Shown here: positions 42,129 to 52,803 of the stretch, piece after piece
How the letters are laid out: each line of letters begins with the position of its first letter
Numbering within the stretch: position 1 is the first letter of the stretch
DNA from: Adineta ricciae
Taxonomy: Eukaryota > Rotifera > Eurotatoria > Adinetida > Adinetidae
Assembly (NCBI GenBank): GCA_905250025.1
Contig: CAJNOJ010000265.1
Location: 62,001 to 126,000 of the forward strand
Direction: 5' to 3'
DNA: 64,000 nt
Program-made: the position numbers and the translations under genes
Notes under the pieces: model-generated
Seen by the model: the letters and a program-made list of their open reading frames with translations, nothing else
The model's database searches: none
Told to the model about the DNA's origin: nothing

Positions 42129-42856
42129 TAACAGGCATTTACCAAAGAATTTTTCGTAAATCTATTCGTGATTGTTTTGCACTATTTTCTCAACTTTTTT
42201 TATTCTCATCTAATAAAATCAAGAAATCCGGATCATAATTTATATTTATTTGATTTGTAACTTGAGAGAAAATAAGATCTGTTATTTTCTATCGTTCGAA
42301 CGCGTAAACGTCAATTCAGCACCGACAAAAAACATTCAAACCAAGTTCTTCGCATTATGTGCTACATAACAAATCTAACGTTAACGATAGTTGAACCAAA
42401 ACGTTGACCCCATTCCGTTCCTAGCACTCACTTTGATTGATTTTTTCCTTTTCCATGGTGCAAATATTTCTTCATTTGAGAGTTGCGAATCTAACCTATT
42501 TTTTTATCTTCTGAATATCATGATCTTAGTGCCCTATCATACGTGTTTAAAAGGCAAATTCATTCTTTCGACCATTTGAATCATTCTATCAGTTCAACAA
42601 AGGAACGAAGAAAGAAAAAGTGAAGGATAGGCATATGATATTATCTTTGTTTACAGATAATATATATATACGAAGGTAAAACAAGCACACATGTGCACCT
42701 ATTTCTTCTAGTCGAAACGTAGAGCAAAAGAAAAAGGCAAAAACGAAGAGAAGTAGATGAAATTGATAAGAAATCGCAAAAGAGAGTGAGAAGAAAAAGA
42801 ATATTTTTCTCGAACTACAATCAACACGTTATTCAATCAACCATCACCAATGAATA
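42129..42856. other. Intergenic, no supported gene
   Basis: Includes a GA/AAG-rich stretch (about 42600-42800) before the channel gene. No coding signal. Confidence 0.45.
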
Positions 42857-45211
42857 ATGCAATCGCTAAGTAAGATTTCATTTCTTAATGCAACAATGTC
42901 TGCGTCATTGGTCTCCTCGGTTTTAAACAGAGTAACAAGTGGAAGCAAACGGGATGCAATGCCTTTACTTGATATTTCCCTTGAAGAGTCAATTGTTGAT
43001 ACAAATCCAGCTGAGATCCCAGCGATTCGCATCGAACAACCATCAACTGCAACAGCGAATGGAAATTGTACATATGATCCCGCAACACATCTGCGTGCGA
43101 AACTAAGGTATTTTTTCATGTCGCCATGCTGGAAATGGCATTTAAAACGACAATTCCCTTGGAAAGCTTGGTTTCAATTTGTAAAAATCATTATTGTCAC
43201 TGCTCAGGTAAGTCAAGATAAGAAAGAGATTGGATTGATCGGTATGTTTTTTGTTTAGTTAATATTGTTTGGTATCGAAAGACAAACTCATGTGGTATTT
43301 ATATCCGAAAGCAATACGACATTCCATCATTTATTCGTACGTGATTGGAGCTCAAGTCTCGAAACATTACCATACCCACGTGCATCAGGAGACTTTGCTG
43401 TTTATACCGCGAGTGAATTCCTTGATTCGATTAATTATCCTATTCGTCGTGTAAGAAAGCAGAACTTGTTGAAAATGCATGAATCTTCATTGAAATTTTC
43501 GTTTAGTTTTACAATCTAACTGATATATCATTAGGTTTGTTCGATTTTCACGATCATTCTGTGCAAAAACCGTTCACGACGGACAATGATACCAGTGAAC
43601 GGTTTGTTACTTTATGTATGAATCAATTTAAAACCTGCCGCATTGATCCAAGCTCCCATGCATATATTTTGGACAGCGAGGTTGAAAATGGTAAGACGCA
43701 TCTCTTTCGAAATCGTTCTCATAAGAATATATTTGCTCCTAGTTTGTTTTACATTCAATGCAACTGTTGATTTCGATGTGGAAAAGTATCTGACCGATGA
43801 GCATAATACAACGATCAGCTACTGTGGATTGAACGAGTTAACACTTGAATTTGTTATTCATGCAATTCAGTTAAAAAATCAGAAACCTTTTAGTCTGCCG
43901 GATTGTTATCATTTTCTAATCAAAGTAAATACTCACTGGGAACATGCAGCAAAGTTCTGTGTATGCTTTTAGATTACCTTTGATAACAATGCGCGAACAG
44001 GTAAAATTCGTCAACATTTGAATTCGCAAGCACACTTTCGTACCTGTAATCGACAACTTATCAATCACCATTCAAGTTGGACGTTTATTCGTCGAGATTT
44101 GTTAATTATATTCGATAGTATCGTACTATTTATCAGTACTATTTCGCTCATTCTTTGCGTCAGATCGTTGTGGCATGGTCACTGCTTATGTAAAGAAATC
44201 CGCTTGTTCTACGCAACAGAACGCAACCGTGAGAAACCATTGACATGGAGAGAATTGCAAGTTTTCTATTCATTATGGTACTTTCTGATGGTGCTAACTG
44301 ATCTAATGGTCATTGCGGGAACGGCGATTAAGGTGGCCATTCTATGTAAAGTAAGTGAAAAGAAAGTGTCGCTCTGTGAAAAATCATCGCAGTCGTTAGG
44401 CCACGGATGAATATGATGCTGCTGGTTTACTACTTGGCTTAAGCAGTCTCTTCTCTTGGATAAGTTTTCTTCGATATTTATCATTTTTTCGTAAATACAA
44501 TGTAAGTTATTGACGGCTCTCTCGCACAATTAAGATCTTCTGTTCTACTTAGCTACTATTTATTACAATTCAAAAGGCTCTACCACTATTACTTCGTTTT
44601 CTCTTTTGTGCAATTATTATCTATTGTGGCTTTATGTTTTGTGGATGGATTGTCTTAGGTCCGTATCATTCGAAATTTCGAACACTATCAACAACCTGTG
44701 AAACAGTTTTTGGATTAATTAATGGTGATGATATGTACACAACATTCGCTAATATTGAAACTGAATCAATTTATATTTGGGTTTTCTCAGAGATTTACTT
44801 GTATTCATTTTCATTTCTATTTATTTACGTTGTTTCCAGTTTAATTATTGCATTGATTATTGATGGATATGAAACAGTGAAGGTAAACCGAATAAATCAT
44901 AGATTGTGAGGTGTGTACGCAGGACATGTTGTCGTTTTATTTCAGGAGTATTACACTTGTGGTTTTCCTAAAAGTCGTTTACAAAAATTCAGTGAAGAAG
45001 ATATTTCCGAACTAGCCAATAATCAGGATTGGCAGGATTTAACAACAGCTATACAATCACGATCAGTTTGCTTACCGTGCTGTTTCAAAGCGTAAGTAAT
45101 AAATCGAGCAGTTCGTTCCAAATCCTTCATTTTTCTCTCAGTCCGAAAGAACTTGCAGAAATAGCAGCAAGAGATACACAGCTCATTCACCATCTAAGAA
45201 CACTTGAATAA
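42857..45211 (+). CDS. TRPML (mucolipin) cation channel
   Basis: Nine exons: 42857-43207, 43259-43450, 43507-43690, 43743-43924, 43973-44350, 44400-44501, 44553-44882, 44946-45091, 45142-45211; 644 residues in phase. TRPML channels release Ca2+ and other cations from lysosomes. Landmarks: the N-terminal LRAKLRYFFMSPCWKWHLKR with TM1, the large luminal loop with N-glycosylation sites and paired cysteines, S2-S5, and the pore helix and filter FGLINGDDMYTTF, which closely match the mucolipin SLINGDDM filter. S6 is FIYVVSSLIIALIIDGYE. The C tail has a CLPCC cysteine cluster. Somewhat longer than vertebrate TRPMLs. Family assignment is secure. Confidence 0.93.
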
Positions 45212-45720
45212 GTTCAAAAGGTCTAACCAGGTATGATACTTAGAAACATGCTGCTATGCTCACGCTTTGCTTCGACTATAAAATCAACTGTTACTTTTCA
45301 TGATTTATTTTAGTGTTTGATATTGACAATCGAATGTGCGTTATTTTGCCAATACTTTTGTTCCTCGCCAAAAAAAACATGCATTTCGTTAGATACATAT
45401 AATATTTTTGCGTAATTTTTTAATCCTCGTCTTCTTCTCTAATATATTATATAAATCGTAATCAAATTGAAAATAACTCATCGACACGATATATAACAGA
45501 GATATACTCACAGATGTTATCGAATTTGAAAGTTTATATCAATAAGTTCGATTAGACTAAATGATTTATGTGTTGGAGTATGATATCTATTTTCTTAACA
45601 GCTTGTTGATAGTTTTATTACCGTTGCCAGATGTTGAGAAAATACCTTGTCGCCAATTTCAATACTCAATAGTTTATTTCGCATTATGCACTTCTCAAAC
45701 CATGATTGACAATACTGAAC
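45212..45720. other. Intergenic
   Basis: No supported ORF. 3' flank of the channel gene and 5' flank of the GPCR. Confidence 0.5.
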
Positions 45721-46689
45721 ATGTTTTTATCATCTTCGATCACAACAACTACATTAAATCTGATATTACTTCATTTGTATCGTATTGGTGGTCCATTATT
45801 GATCCTTATTGGGACAATTGGTAGTACAATGATGATAATTTTATTCACACGAAAAGCGTTTTGTCAATATCCTTCGTCAATCTATATCATTTCTCGAAAT
45901 ATCTCAAATCTCTGCTTTATTTACTTCTCGATCCTTTATGAAACATTAGTTGTTGGTTACAGCATCGCGCTTAGCTCAACAAATCTGGCTTATTGTCGTT
46001 TCAGTTGCTATACAACTCTTGTCTTCGATATTTTGAGTCCGTTTTATTTACTTTTAGCGCTAATTGATCGATATCTAGTCACATCAGTCAATGTTAATAT
46101 TCGTAAATATAGCACACATCGTCTTGCTTGTCCCTTATCGATTTGTATATTGATATTTTGGCTGCTATTTCATATTCACGCATTGTTCAATTCGAAAATT
46201 ATTCAAACAGAATCAGAATTTACCTACTGTTACTATCAACCTGGTCTTTATTCGACTTTCATCACGTATTACTCGTTGATAAGCAAAGGAATTCTCGCTC
46301 CACTGTCACTCATATATTTCGGATTGCAAATTGTGAGAAACTATCGGCGTCGTTCTCATCAAGTATCGATATCCAGTTCAACTGTTGATAAAAATCATTT
46401 CTCATCAACCGTACGATGCCGAGATCGTGCAACTGTTTTAATCTTACTGAAGGATATTCTCATGTATATCTTATTTAGTTCAATCATGTCGATTTATTTC
46501 ATGTATGAATTAATAACGGAGCATCAAGCGAAAAATCTTGAACAGAGAGACATTGAATACATCATTCGATATTTGGGGATCTTTTGTGTTTGTATTCCGT
46601 TTTGTATTGGCTTCTATACGAATCTGCTGATTTCAAAAACATTTCGACGCGAAGTGAGGAATTTGATGTGTATTCATCGTAGAAAATGA
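45721..46689 (+). CDS. Intronless rhodopsin-class GPCR with DRY motif
   Basis: A 322-residue receptor starting MFLSSSITTTTLNLILLHLY; the longer frame begins at TTG. TM1 contains LLILIGTIGSTMMIILF. Cysteines AYCRFSCY (TM3) and TYCYYQPG (loop 2) form the usual pair. The TM3 end ALIDRYLVTS keeps DRY. Intracellular loop 3 is basic and Ser-rich (NYRRRSHQVSISSS). The tail FRREVRNLMCIHRRK ends soon after TM7. Same broad type as the other GPCRs in the window. Ligand unknown. Confidence 0.85.
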   Translation: MFLSSSITTTTLNLILLHLYRIGGPLLILIGTIGSTMMIILFTRKAFCQYPSSIYIISRNISNLCFIYFSILYETLVVGYSIALSSTNLAYCRFSCYTTLVFDILSPFYLLLALIDRYLVTSVNVNIRKYSTHRLACPLSICILIFWLLFHIHALFNSKIIQTESEFTYCYYQPGLYSTFITYYSLISKGILAPLSLIYFGLQIVRNYRRRSHQVSISSSTVDKNHFSSTVRCRDRATVLILLKDILMYILFSSIMSIYFMYELITEHQAKNLEQRDIEYIIRYLGIFCVCIPFCIGFYTNLLISKTFRREVRNLMCIHRRK

Positions 46690-47151
46690 TCAGATTAACA
46701 CATTCTATTGTAAATCCGGTAAATTGAAATGTTTTATTCAAATAAAAAAAAAATAAGTGAAATACATGAGAGGTGGAATATCTTCATATCGATAAAATCT
46801 TATGTGGTAAGAAGTGAAGATGAAGAAATCATTTTCGATTGTGCTATGAAAGCGTTTAAAAAAAAACTAACGAGAGTTTTTTTGGGATCAATAAAAGCCA
46901 AACAACACGAATCTCTTCTTGTAGTCTACATGGAGACGGGAAGAGACAGAATAGTTAAAAAATTTTGCCATTACAATCTTACCTGTTGTCATAAGTTACT
47001 TGAAGAAATATATTCATGCTATCTATGAAAGAAAGTGAGACCTCGAGTGAATAATATAGTTTGCTATTGGCTTTTGAAGTAGACGCACATTTCGTTTTAA
47101 AATCAAAGTCTTGCTTATCGCAATTCAGCATATCTCGAGTCGAAACTAACC
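46690..47151. other. Intergenic, no supported gene
   Basis: An ATG ORF of 99 codons at 46729-47028 is Lys-rich, lacks motifs and lies in A-rich DNA; not called. Confidence 0.45.
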
Positions 47152-49377
47152 ATGGATGGGCAAGTCAGCGATAATAAAGAAAACATCACTCTAATCTGGT
47201 TCGATCCCACGATTGGCTCGCACGAAGACCATGAACGAACAAAACAGCGACTTCGTGAAATCAATGATTATGTTGTGTTTCATCTTGAACCGGACCAATG
47301 CATCGCATATATTCAAACAATTAGTAAAGAAAAGGTCTTTTTGGTTACTTCTGGCGCACATGCATTAGAATTATTAAAACAAGTGCATGAATTACCTCAA
47401 GTAGATTCAATATTTGTCTTTTGCATGAAGAAACCTAAATACGAATATCTTCCCGACACGTATCCGAAAATTGTTGATGTTTTTACAGATCGTGCTTCGT
47501 TGTGTGCATCGATTCTGAAGCAAGTCAGTCTTCTGAATAAGCAACTAGCAGCGTTCAGCTTCTTCGATCAAAATCAGCGAGCGATTAAAGATCTGTCAAA
47601 GCGATCCGCCGAATTTCTTTGGTTTAAACTCTTCAACGATGTGATTCTGCGTTTGCCTCACAGTTTAGAGGCTAAACAAGAAATGATCGATGCATGTCGT
47701 CATTATTATCGTGGCAATTTCAAAGAACAGACGCTGATCGATGAGTTTGAAAGAGATTATCAGCCCGAACAAGCAATTAGATGGTATTCGAAACAGTCGT
47801 TCGTCTATAAACTGATCAATAAAGCTTTGCGCAGTGAAGATATCGATAATCTACATACATTTCGTTACTTTATCGGTGATCTTTCGAATAGTCTCAAGCG
47901 TGAACGTGACAAATTTGAACATTCAGGAGAGACTTCATTAACTGTCTACCGTGGAGCGTACTTAACGAAGAAAGATTTCGATGATATCCGAGACAATGAG
48001 GGAAAGCTCATTTCTACAAACGGATTTCTGTCCACAAGTCGATCACGTGAACGAGCACTAAGATTTGCTCAGCAGACTACGAAACGTACTGATGTAGTGC
48101 CAGTACTCTATGTTATTCAATGTCCAGTGCGAGAACTAGATGAAAGCTTTGTCTTTGCCGATATTACGAAGTTGAGTGTGTATCCTGTAGAACAAGAAGT
48201 GTTGTTTGATCTCAGTGCTGCCTTTAAAATTAATAGTGTGCAGAAAGATGGAGCAATATGGATAATAAACTTGACCGCATCTAACGAAGCATATTCAATC
48301 GTCAAAGAATACTTACAGTTACAACGAAAAGAAATACAAGAGAAAAGTGCAGCCATATTGCTTGGCAGATTGATGTGTAATATGGGTCAATATGATAAAT
48401 CATTGCAATACTTTCGGAAATTATTAGCTGATCCTAATGGAGAAGACGTTGCATGGATTGAATTCAACATTGGTCGAGCTTTCGTTTGGAAATGCGATTG
48501 GCTTGCTGCAAGAGAGTGTTTCGATAAGGTCTATGCCCGAATGATGCAGAATAGACCACCACGCGTTAAAGACTCGGCAGCTGTTCTTCGTAGCATCGGC
48601 GTCACCTTGTATAGACAAGGTGTATATGATGAAGCTCTCAAGTATTATCGACAAGCACTTGCCATACAGAAAGAATTCTATCCAGATGGTCATAGCGATA
48701 CGGCTTGGATTCTCAACTGTATAGGTTCTGTCTTTCGAGCTCAAAACAAATATGATAAGGCTCTGAAGTATTATCAACGTGCGCTTTCAATGCAAAAGAG
48801 ATTTTTGCCATCCGATCATGTAGATATTGCCTGGAATTTGAACAACATCGGCTCTATCTTCCAGGACCAAGAAAAGTATGAAGATGCACTAAACCATCAT
48901 CAGTGTGCGCTCAACATCCAACAAAAAATATATCCTGATGGCCATGCCGGCACTGCTTATAGTCTCGCCAGCATTGCTGCTATTATTCTAGAGACGGAAG
49001 ATTACGAAAAATCTCTTGATCTTTATCACCGAGCATTTAATATGCAACTAAAGTTCTACTCGGCCGGGCACGTCGATGTTGCTCGCAGTCTTCATGGTAT
49101 TGGTCTTGTTTATTTCCGACAACAGCAATACGATCGTGCTCGGGAATATTTCGAGAAGTCATTGGAAATGAGGGAACGGTTTTTACCATCAGATCATTTG
49201 CAAATTGCAGAAAGTCTTACGGCAATCGGAAACACCGATAAAGAGCTTCACGATACAAAAGCAGCATTAAAAGACTACGAACGTGCTTTGGCGATCTATA
49301 GAAAAACCGTTCCTCGGACACATCCTGATCGAGAAAAAACTGAAGAATGCGTTCGTCGACTTCGCCGCAGCAATTAA
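47152..49377 (+). CDS. ADP-ribosyltransferase/TPR protein with complete catalytic motifs
   Basis: A 741-residue single-exon protein with three parts. Residues 1-120: an alpha/beta domain starting ITLIWFDPTIGSHEDHE, shared with the paralogue at 10517. Residues about 170-380: a mono-ADP-ribosyltransferase domain with the R-S-E signature, Arg 267 in TVYRGAYL, STS at 294-296 in GFLSTSRS, and E-x-E at 347-349 in VEQEVLF. That pattern suits arginine-type ART activity using NAD+. Residues about 395-735: about eight kinesin-light-chain-like TPRs (ALKYYRQALAIQKEFYPDGH and similar) for protein recognition. No signal peptide, so probably cytosolic. Bdelloids have many ART/TPR genes; targets unknown. Confidence 0.9.
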   Translation: MDGQVSDNKENITLIWFDPTIGSHEDHERTKQRLREINDYVVFHLEPDQCIAYIQTISKEKVFLVTSGAHALELLKQVHELPQVDSIFVFCMKKPKYEYLPDTYPKIVDVFTDRASLCASILKQVSLLNKQLAAFSFFDQNQRAIKDLSKRSAEFLWFKLFNDVILRLPHSLEAKQEMIDACRHYYRGNFKEQTLIDEFERDYQPEQAIRWYSKQSFVYKLINKALRSEDIDNLHTFRYFIGDLSNSLKRERDKFEHSGETSLTVYRGAYLTKKDFDDIRDNEGKLISTNGFLSTSRSRERALRFAQQTTKRTDVVPVLYVIQCPVRELDESFVFADITKLSVYPVEQEVLFDLSAAFKINSVQKDGAIWIINLTASNEAYSIVKEYLQLQRKEIQEKSAAILLGRLMCNMGQYDKSLQYFRKLLADPNGEDVAWIEFNIGRAFVWKCDWLAARECFDKVYARMMQNRPPRVKDSAAVLRSIGVTLYRQGVYDEALKYYRQALAIQKEFYPDGHSDTAWILNCIGSVFRAQNKYDKALKYYQRALSMQKRFLPSDHVDIAWNLNNIGSIFQDQEKYEDALNHHQCALNIQQKIYPDGHAGTAYSLASIAAIILETEDYEKSLDLYHRAFNMQLKFYSAGHVDVARSLHGIGLVYFRQQQYDRAREYFEKSLEMRERFLPSDHLQIAESLTAIGNTDKELHDTKAALKDYERALAIYRKTVPRTHPDREKTEECVRRLRRSN

Positions 49378-49774
49378 AATGTTTCAATTGTACAACAGAT
49401 TTTCTACACCGAATAAAATCATAATTGTCATAAAAAGTAGATCTTTTTTTCGCTTCATACTCTGTATGCAAAGTAAAATTATCATTGATGAAATGGATCG
49501 CCACCGTTTAGGAGTCTATTCTTCGAGCATATTGCAAGATTAATATATCAGTACGACACGAGGCAATCATGACCGCGCATCTGTCATTGAAAAAACACAG
49601 AGAACTTGTCATGTTATCATCAACGACTGAAACAACACTTATCGTCATTCGGACTTAGTTTCATTCGTGGTTTCTCCGAATGACACCTGATGACGTGTGT
49701 ATGATGGTGCAATTACGTGAAACATAAGATAAATTCTAAAGAAGTTGCTATTTGTATTTTAAAAAGTTTCCAGA
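49378..49774. other. Intergenic
   Basis: No supported ORF. 3' flank of the ART/TPR gene. Confidence 0.5.
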
Positions 49775-50410
49775 ATGATAAATCTTTTTCGGTCACGTCT
49801 TCCGCCACAACTAATGCCATCTCAGATAACTCGTCTGTCCGAGCAATCGAAACTATCATTCGAAGAAGTACAAGAATGGCATGATCGGTTTCTTCTTTGT
49901 TATCCTTATGGTTACGTTTCATTCGAAGAATTTCATATCTATTTGAAACGGTTACATATTTATAATGGAAATTACTCGTACCAGCATGAACAGATACCTA
50001 AGAGGATAGTTAAGCAATTGTTCTACAAGTTCAAAACCAGTGGAAGTAGGAGATTAAATTTCGAAGAATTCTTTCGTTGCAATATGCTTATTGCTGAAGA
50101 ATCAAATGAAATCAAATTGACATTTCTTTTGAAATTATTCGATCAAGAAAAGAAGTATTATTATTATTCTCGAAAAGATATCCATCAAATTTTCACGACA
50201 ATGTTTCATCTGTTCAATATATCTCCATCAAATGATGATTTACTCCAAAGAATTGATACTATTCTTACGCGTCTTCATCTACACGATTCAAATGTGAAGA
50301 TATGCTGGAATACATTTTGTGTATCTATACTCAATCAATCATCATTATTCGAATTGTTAATATCGTCACCAGATGAAGACTCCTGTGAGATCTTTATCAC
50401 CCATTTGTAA
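49775..50410 (+). CDS. Neuronal-calcium-sensor-like protein with degenerate EF-hands
   Basis: A 211-residue single-exon protein. LSFEEVQEWHDRFLLCYPYGYVSFEEFHIYLKRL matches the first EF-hand pair of recoverin/frequenin proteins, given here in two parts: helix LSFEEVQEWHDRF and loop YPYGYVSFEEFH. A second loop KTSGSRRLNFEEF and a third around FDQEKKYYYYSRKDIHQIF follow. The calcium-ligating Asp/Asn positions are mostly replaced, so calcium binding is doubtful. No N-terminal MG myristoylation motif. It may serve as a calcium-independent adaptor. Confidence 0.65.
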   Translation: MINLFRSRLPPQLMPSQITRLSEQSKLSFEEVQEWHDRFLLCYPYGYVSFEEFHIYLKRLHIYNGNYSYQHEQIPKRIVKQLFYKFKTSGSRRLNFEEFFRCNMLIAEESNEIKLTFLLKLFDQEKKYYYYSRKDIHQIFTTMFHLFNISPSNDDLLQRIDTILTRLHLHDSNVKICWNTFCVSILNQSSLFELLISSPDEDSCEIFITHL

Positions 50411-50479
50411 ATAAATTAGTATAATCAATACGTTTCTGTTGATATTCCTAGATTTATTTGAAGAAGTTTTCTTCAACAT

Positions 50480-51157
50480 TTACGGATGACTAGCACGTAT
50501 AATAAATTCCCTCAGTTTCTGTCGAAAATCCGCGTCACTTGGACAATAATGTCCTCCTTTATGTGTATAGAATTCTGCTAATGACGGATTAAAATATTTG
50601 CATACTTCTTCACTCATCTCCCGTGTAATCAGAGTATCATTCAGTCCAGAGACGTGTAGCGTAGGAAGTTGATCTGGTTGCTGATTTAATGCTTCTAAAT
50701 TCGCCTTCACAGTTGCATCGTTAATCGGAGGACAGCCGACAAAAATAATGAATTTAACGCAACTCGGAAGTGTAGGCCACTGAGGTATATTTAACATCAT
50801 AGTAACACAAACAATTGCACCTTGAGAAAATCCTAATAAACCATCAAATGGGCCATTGCTATTGATATAATTAATGACGTATTCAATGCTTTCTTTGTTC
50901 GTATCGTAGTGATAGGATGTTACGTCCCATTCTGGTCTATATGAAAACCATTGATACCGTGGTTCGTTGGTTGCGTCACTCGGTGATTTCAAAAATCCAT
51001 AATTAACAAACTGAAATGGAGCATCGATGAAAACAAATTCAATCTCTTTCATAGATCGAGCTAAATTGCGCATTTGATATTGACGATTCTGAGCACTATC
51101 GTAAAAGCCATGTAAAACTAAGATTCGAGTTTTCGTTGGTCCCGTGTTAGTCGCCAT
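50480..51157 (-). CDS. OVCA2/FSH-type serine hydrolase
   Basis: A 225-residue single-exon alpha/beta hydrolase. RILVLHGFYDSAQNRQYQMR opens the fold with the oxyanion HG. The nucleophile elbow is GLLGFSQGAIV (G-x-S-x-G), with the acid in GLNDTLIT and the catalytic His in HKGGHYCP. The order and length match the FSH1/OVCA2 family of small cytosolic esterases, which hydrolyse carboxylic (long-chain alkyl) esters. ATG at 51157. Family call secure, physiological substrate unknown. Confidence 0.9.
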   Translation of the reverse strand: MATNTGPTKTRILVLHGFYDSAQNRQYQMRNLARSMKEIEFVFIDAPFQFVNYGFLKSPSDATNEPRYQWFSYRPEWDVTSYHYDTNKESIEYVINYINSNGPFDGLLGFSQGAIVCVTMMLNIPQWPTLPSCVKFIIFVGCPPINDATVKANLEALNQQPDQLPTLHVSGLNDTLITREMSEEVCKYFNPSLAEFYTHKGGHYCPSDADFRQKLREFIIRASHP

Positions 51158-51671
51158 ATTTCATCTAAATTTCGCAAAACGATGGCAGGCAGAGAAAGAC
51201 AAACGGTGTCTTCATTCGTTCGAGGAGAATATCCAGTGAGAATCATTATTTGTACATGTCGCTATGTGACGCAGTTCGAATTGAATACAAACTTTTTTGT
51301 TGTGACGTGCGAAAAGTATGATGCCTTCTTTTTTGGTGTTTGGATATCTTTAAAATAAAAATATGAATATAGACTATTGCTATGTATTCTTCAGAATATC
51401 AAGGTCTTCTCTCAATAAACAGTACCCGATCTGGCTCATGGATATGATTGAAACAAAAGAAAACCCAGTCTGTAGAAATGAAGCCAAACATTCGATAAAA
51501 ATTGATTATGTTCGGAAGACAACAACAAAAAAAAGCAATTTTTAAATAACTAGTCGAACGCCAGGGAATAAATATCTGTGATTCAATATTTCGATTTGTT
51601 TCATTTCGAGTATTCAACATGTAAGTAACGGACAAAAGAAATATTCTTTCCAAATTCGTATATTTAGAACA
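51158..51671. other. Divergent intergenic region
   Basis: Lies between the hydrolase and the D8C gene. A 60-codon ATG ORF at 51363 has no support. Confidence 0.5.
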
Positions 51672-52491
51672 ATGACTACCGCATCTGACAATCTATCCAT
51701 AGTGTGGACTGAAGAATCGGTTTCAAGTTCATTTGATACAAATTCATATTCGGCAACAAGTAACAATACAACGAAAGAACGACTCTCATCATCCAAGTAA
51801 AATCTCGGATGTTTGTGTTCAATCATACTATTTACTGTATATTTTCAGACGAACACGATATATGTTGCTAATCATGATTGCTATAGTCGTATTGATGATA
51901 GTCGCGATAGTAGTTGCTGCACTTTCATTTCTTTACATGAATAAAGTATCTACAACTGAACCAACGATAGTAGCAAACGATAATCTAACAGGTATTAATA
52001 GTTTCTATTTATTTTCCGTCGTTGATTTCAAAACCTTACTAACCTTTTCAGCATCAGCATATAGTCGAGCGCCAATCATATACGAAGTCGGCGAAGGCGG
52101 TGAAAGTGGCCATTCACCATGCACATCGTATACAGCCATCGACGATCCACTACGCAACGTAGCTGCACCATCAATAGGAAGCGCTTGCGATACAGGGCCT
52201 TTTTTTAACACAAGTATCGGTGGACGATGGATTAGATTCGTTGGTACTGGTGGCACCATGATACCTGTAACATCGGTAGGAACTCAACATTGTGGTGCCT
52301 ATCTAACAGCTTGGATCAATGGAACGTTACCAACCACATCCAATGTAATTGTCAATTCAACAGTATGCATAGATAGTCTCATAGGTACATGTCTAGTATC
52401 ACTACCAGTATCACTTATCAAATGCAACAATTTCTATGTCTACTTTCTACCACCCCTTCCATTCTGTAATGCACGTTACTGTACAGTTTAA
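51672..52491 (+). CDS. Type II membrane protein with uromodulin-like D8C domain
   Basis: Exons 51672-51796, 51849-51991 and 52052-52491 give 235 residues. A Ser/Thr-rich cytoplasmic part of about 40 residues, then a TM helix (LLIMIAIVVLMIVAIVVAAL), a short linker, a phase-1 intron, then the ectodomain. The ectodomain matches the D8C cysteine pattern of uromodulin and GP2: CTSYTAIDDPLRNV, ACDTGPFF, GGRWIRFVGTGGTMIP, HCGAYLTAWINGTLP, VCIDSLIGTC, KCNNFYVYFLPP, FCNARYC. In vertebrates D8C proteins bind bacterial fimbriae and other glycans and are GPI-anchored; here the anchor is an N-terminal TM. Ligand not known. Confidence 0.78.
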
Positions 52492-52803
52492 AATGATTTG
52501 AACCATAAATTATGTTTTAAAAGTTTCAACAAATATTTTTGATTCGGAATAAAAATCGCCCATCAGTTATTTTAAACAAAACAGATCTGCCAAGGTTACA
52601 TATATTACGTGGAAGGAAAAGAAAATAAAGCCATTTTGTTTTTTGCTTTCTGTAAGAAAAAAAAACACAATCACATAATTTTGATTCCACACTTAGTTCT
52701 TTCACATAGTAGAATTATTGACACGAGAGAATCAAATCAAATCAAATCAAACAATAATCTATGCATTATTCGAACGGTTTTGCTGACGGATAGTACGTGA
52801 ATC
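52492..52803. other. Intergenic
   Basis: Contains a short A-rich run and (AAATC)n-like triplet repeats near 52730-52750. No gene. Confidence 0.5.

Noticed and set aside
46729-47028. 99-codon ATG ORF between a GPCR and the ART/TPR gene
   Set aside because: Lys-rich low-complexity translation from A-rich DNA without motifs.
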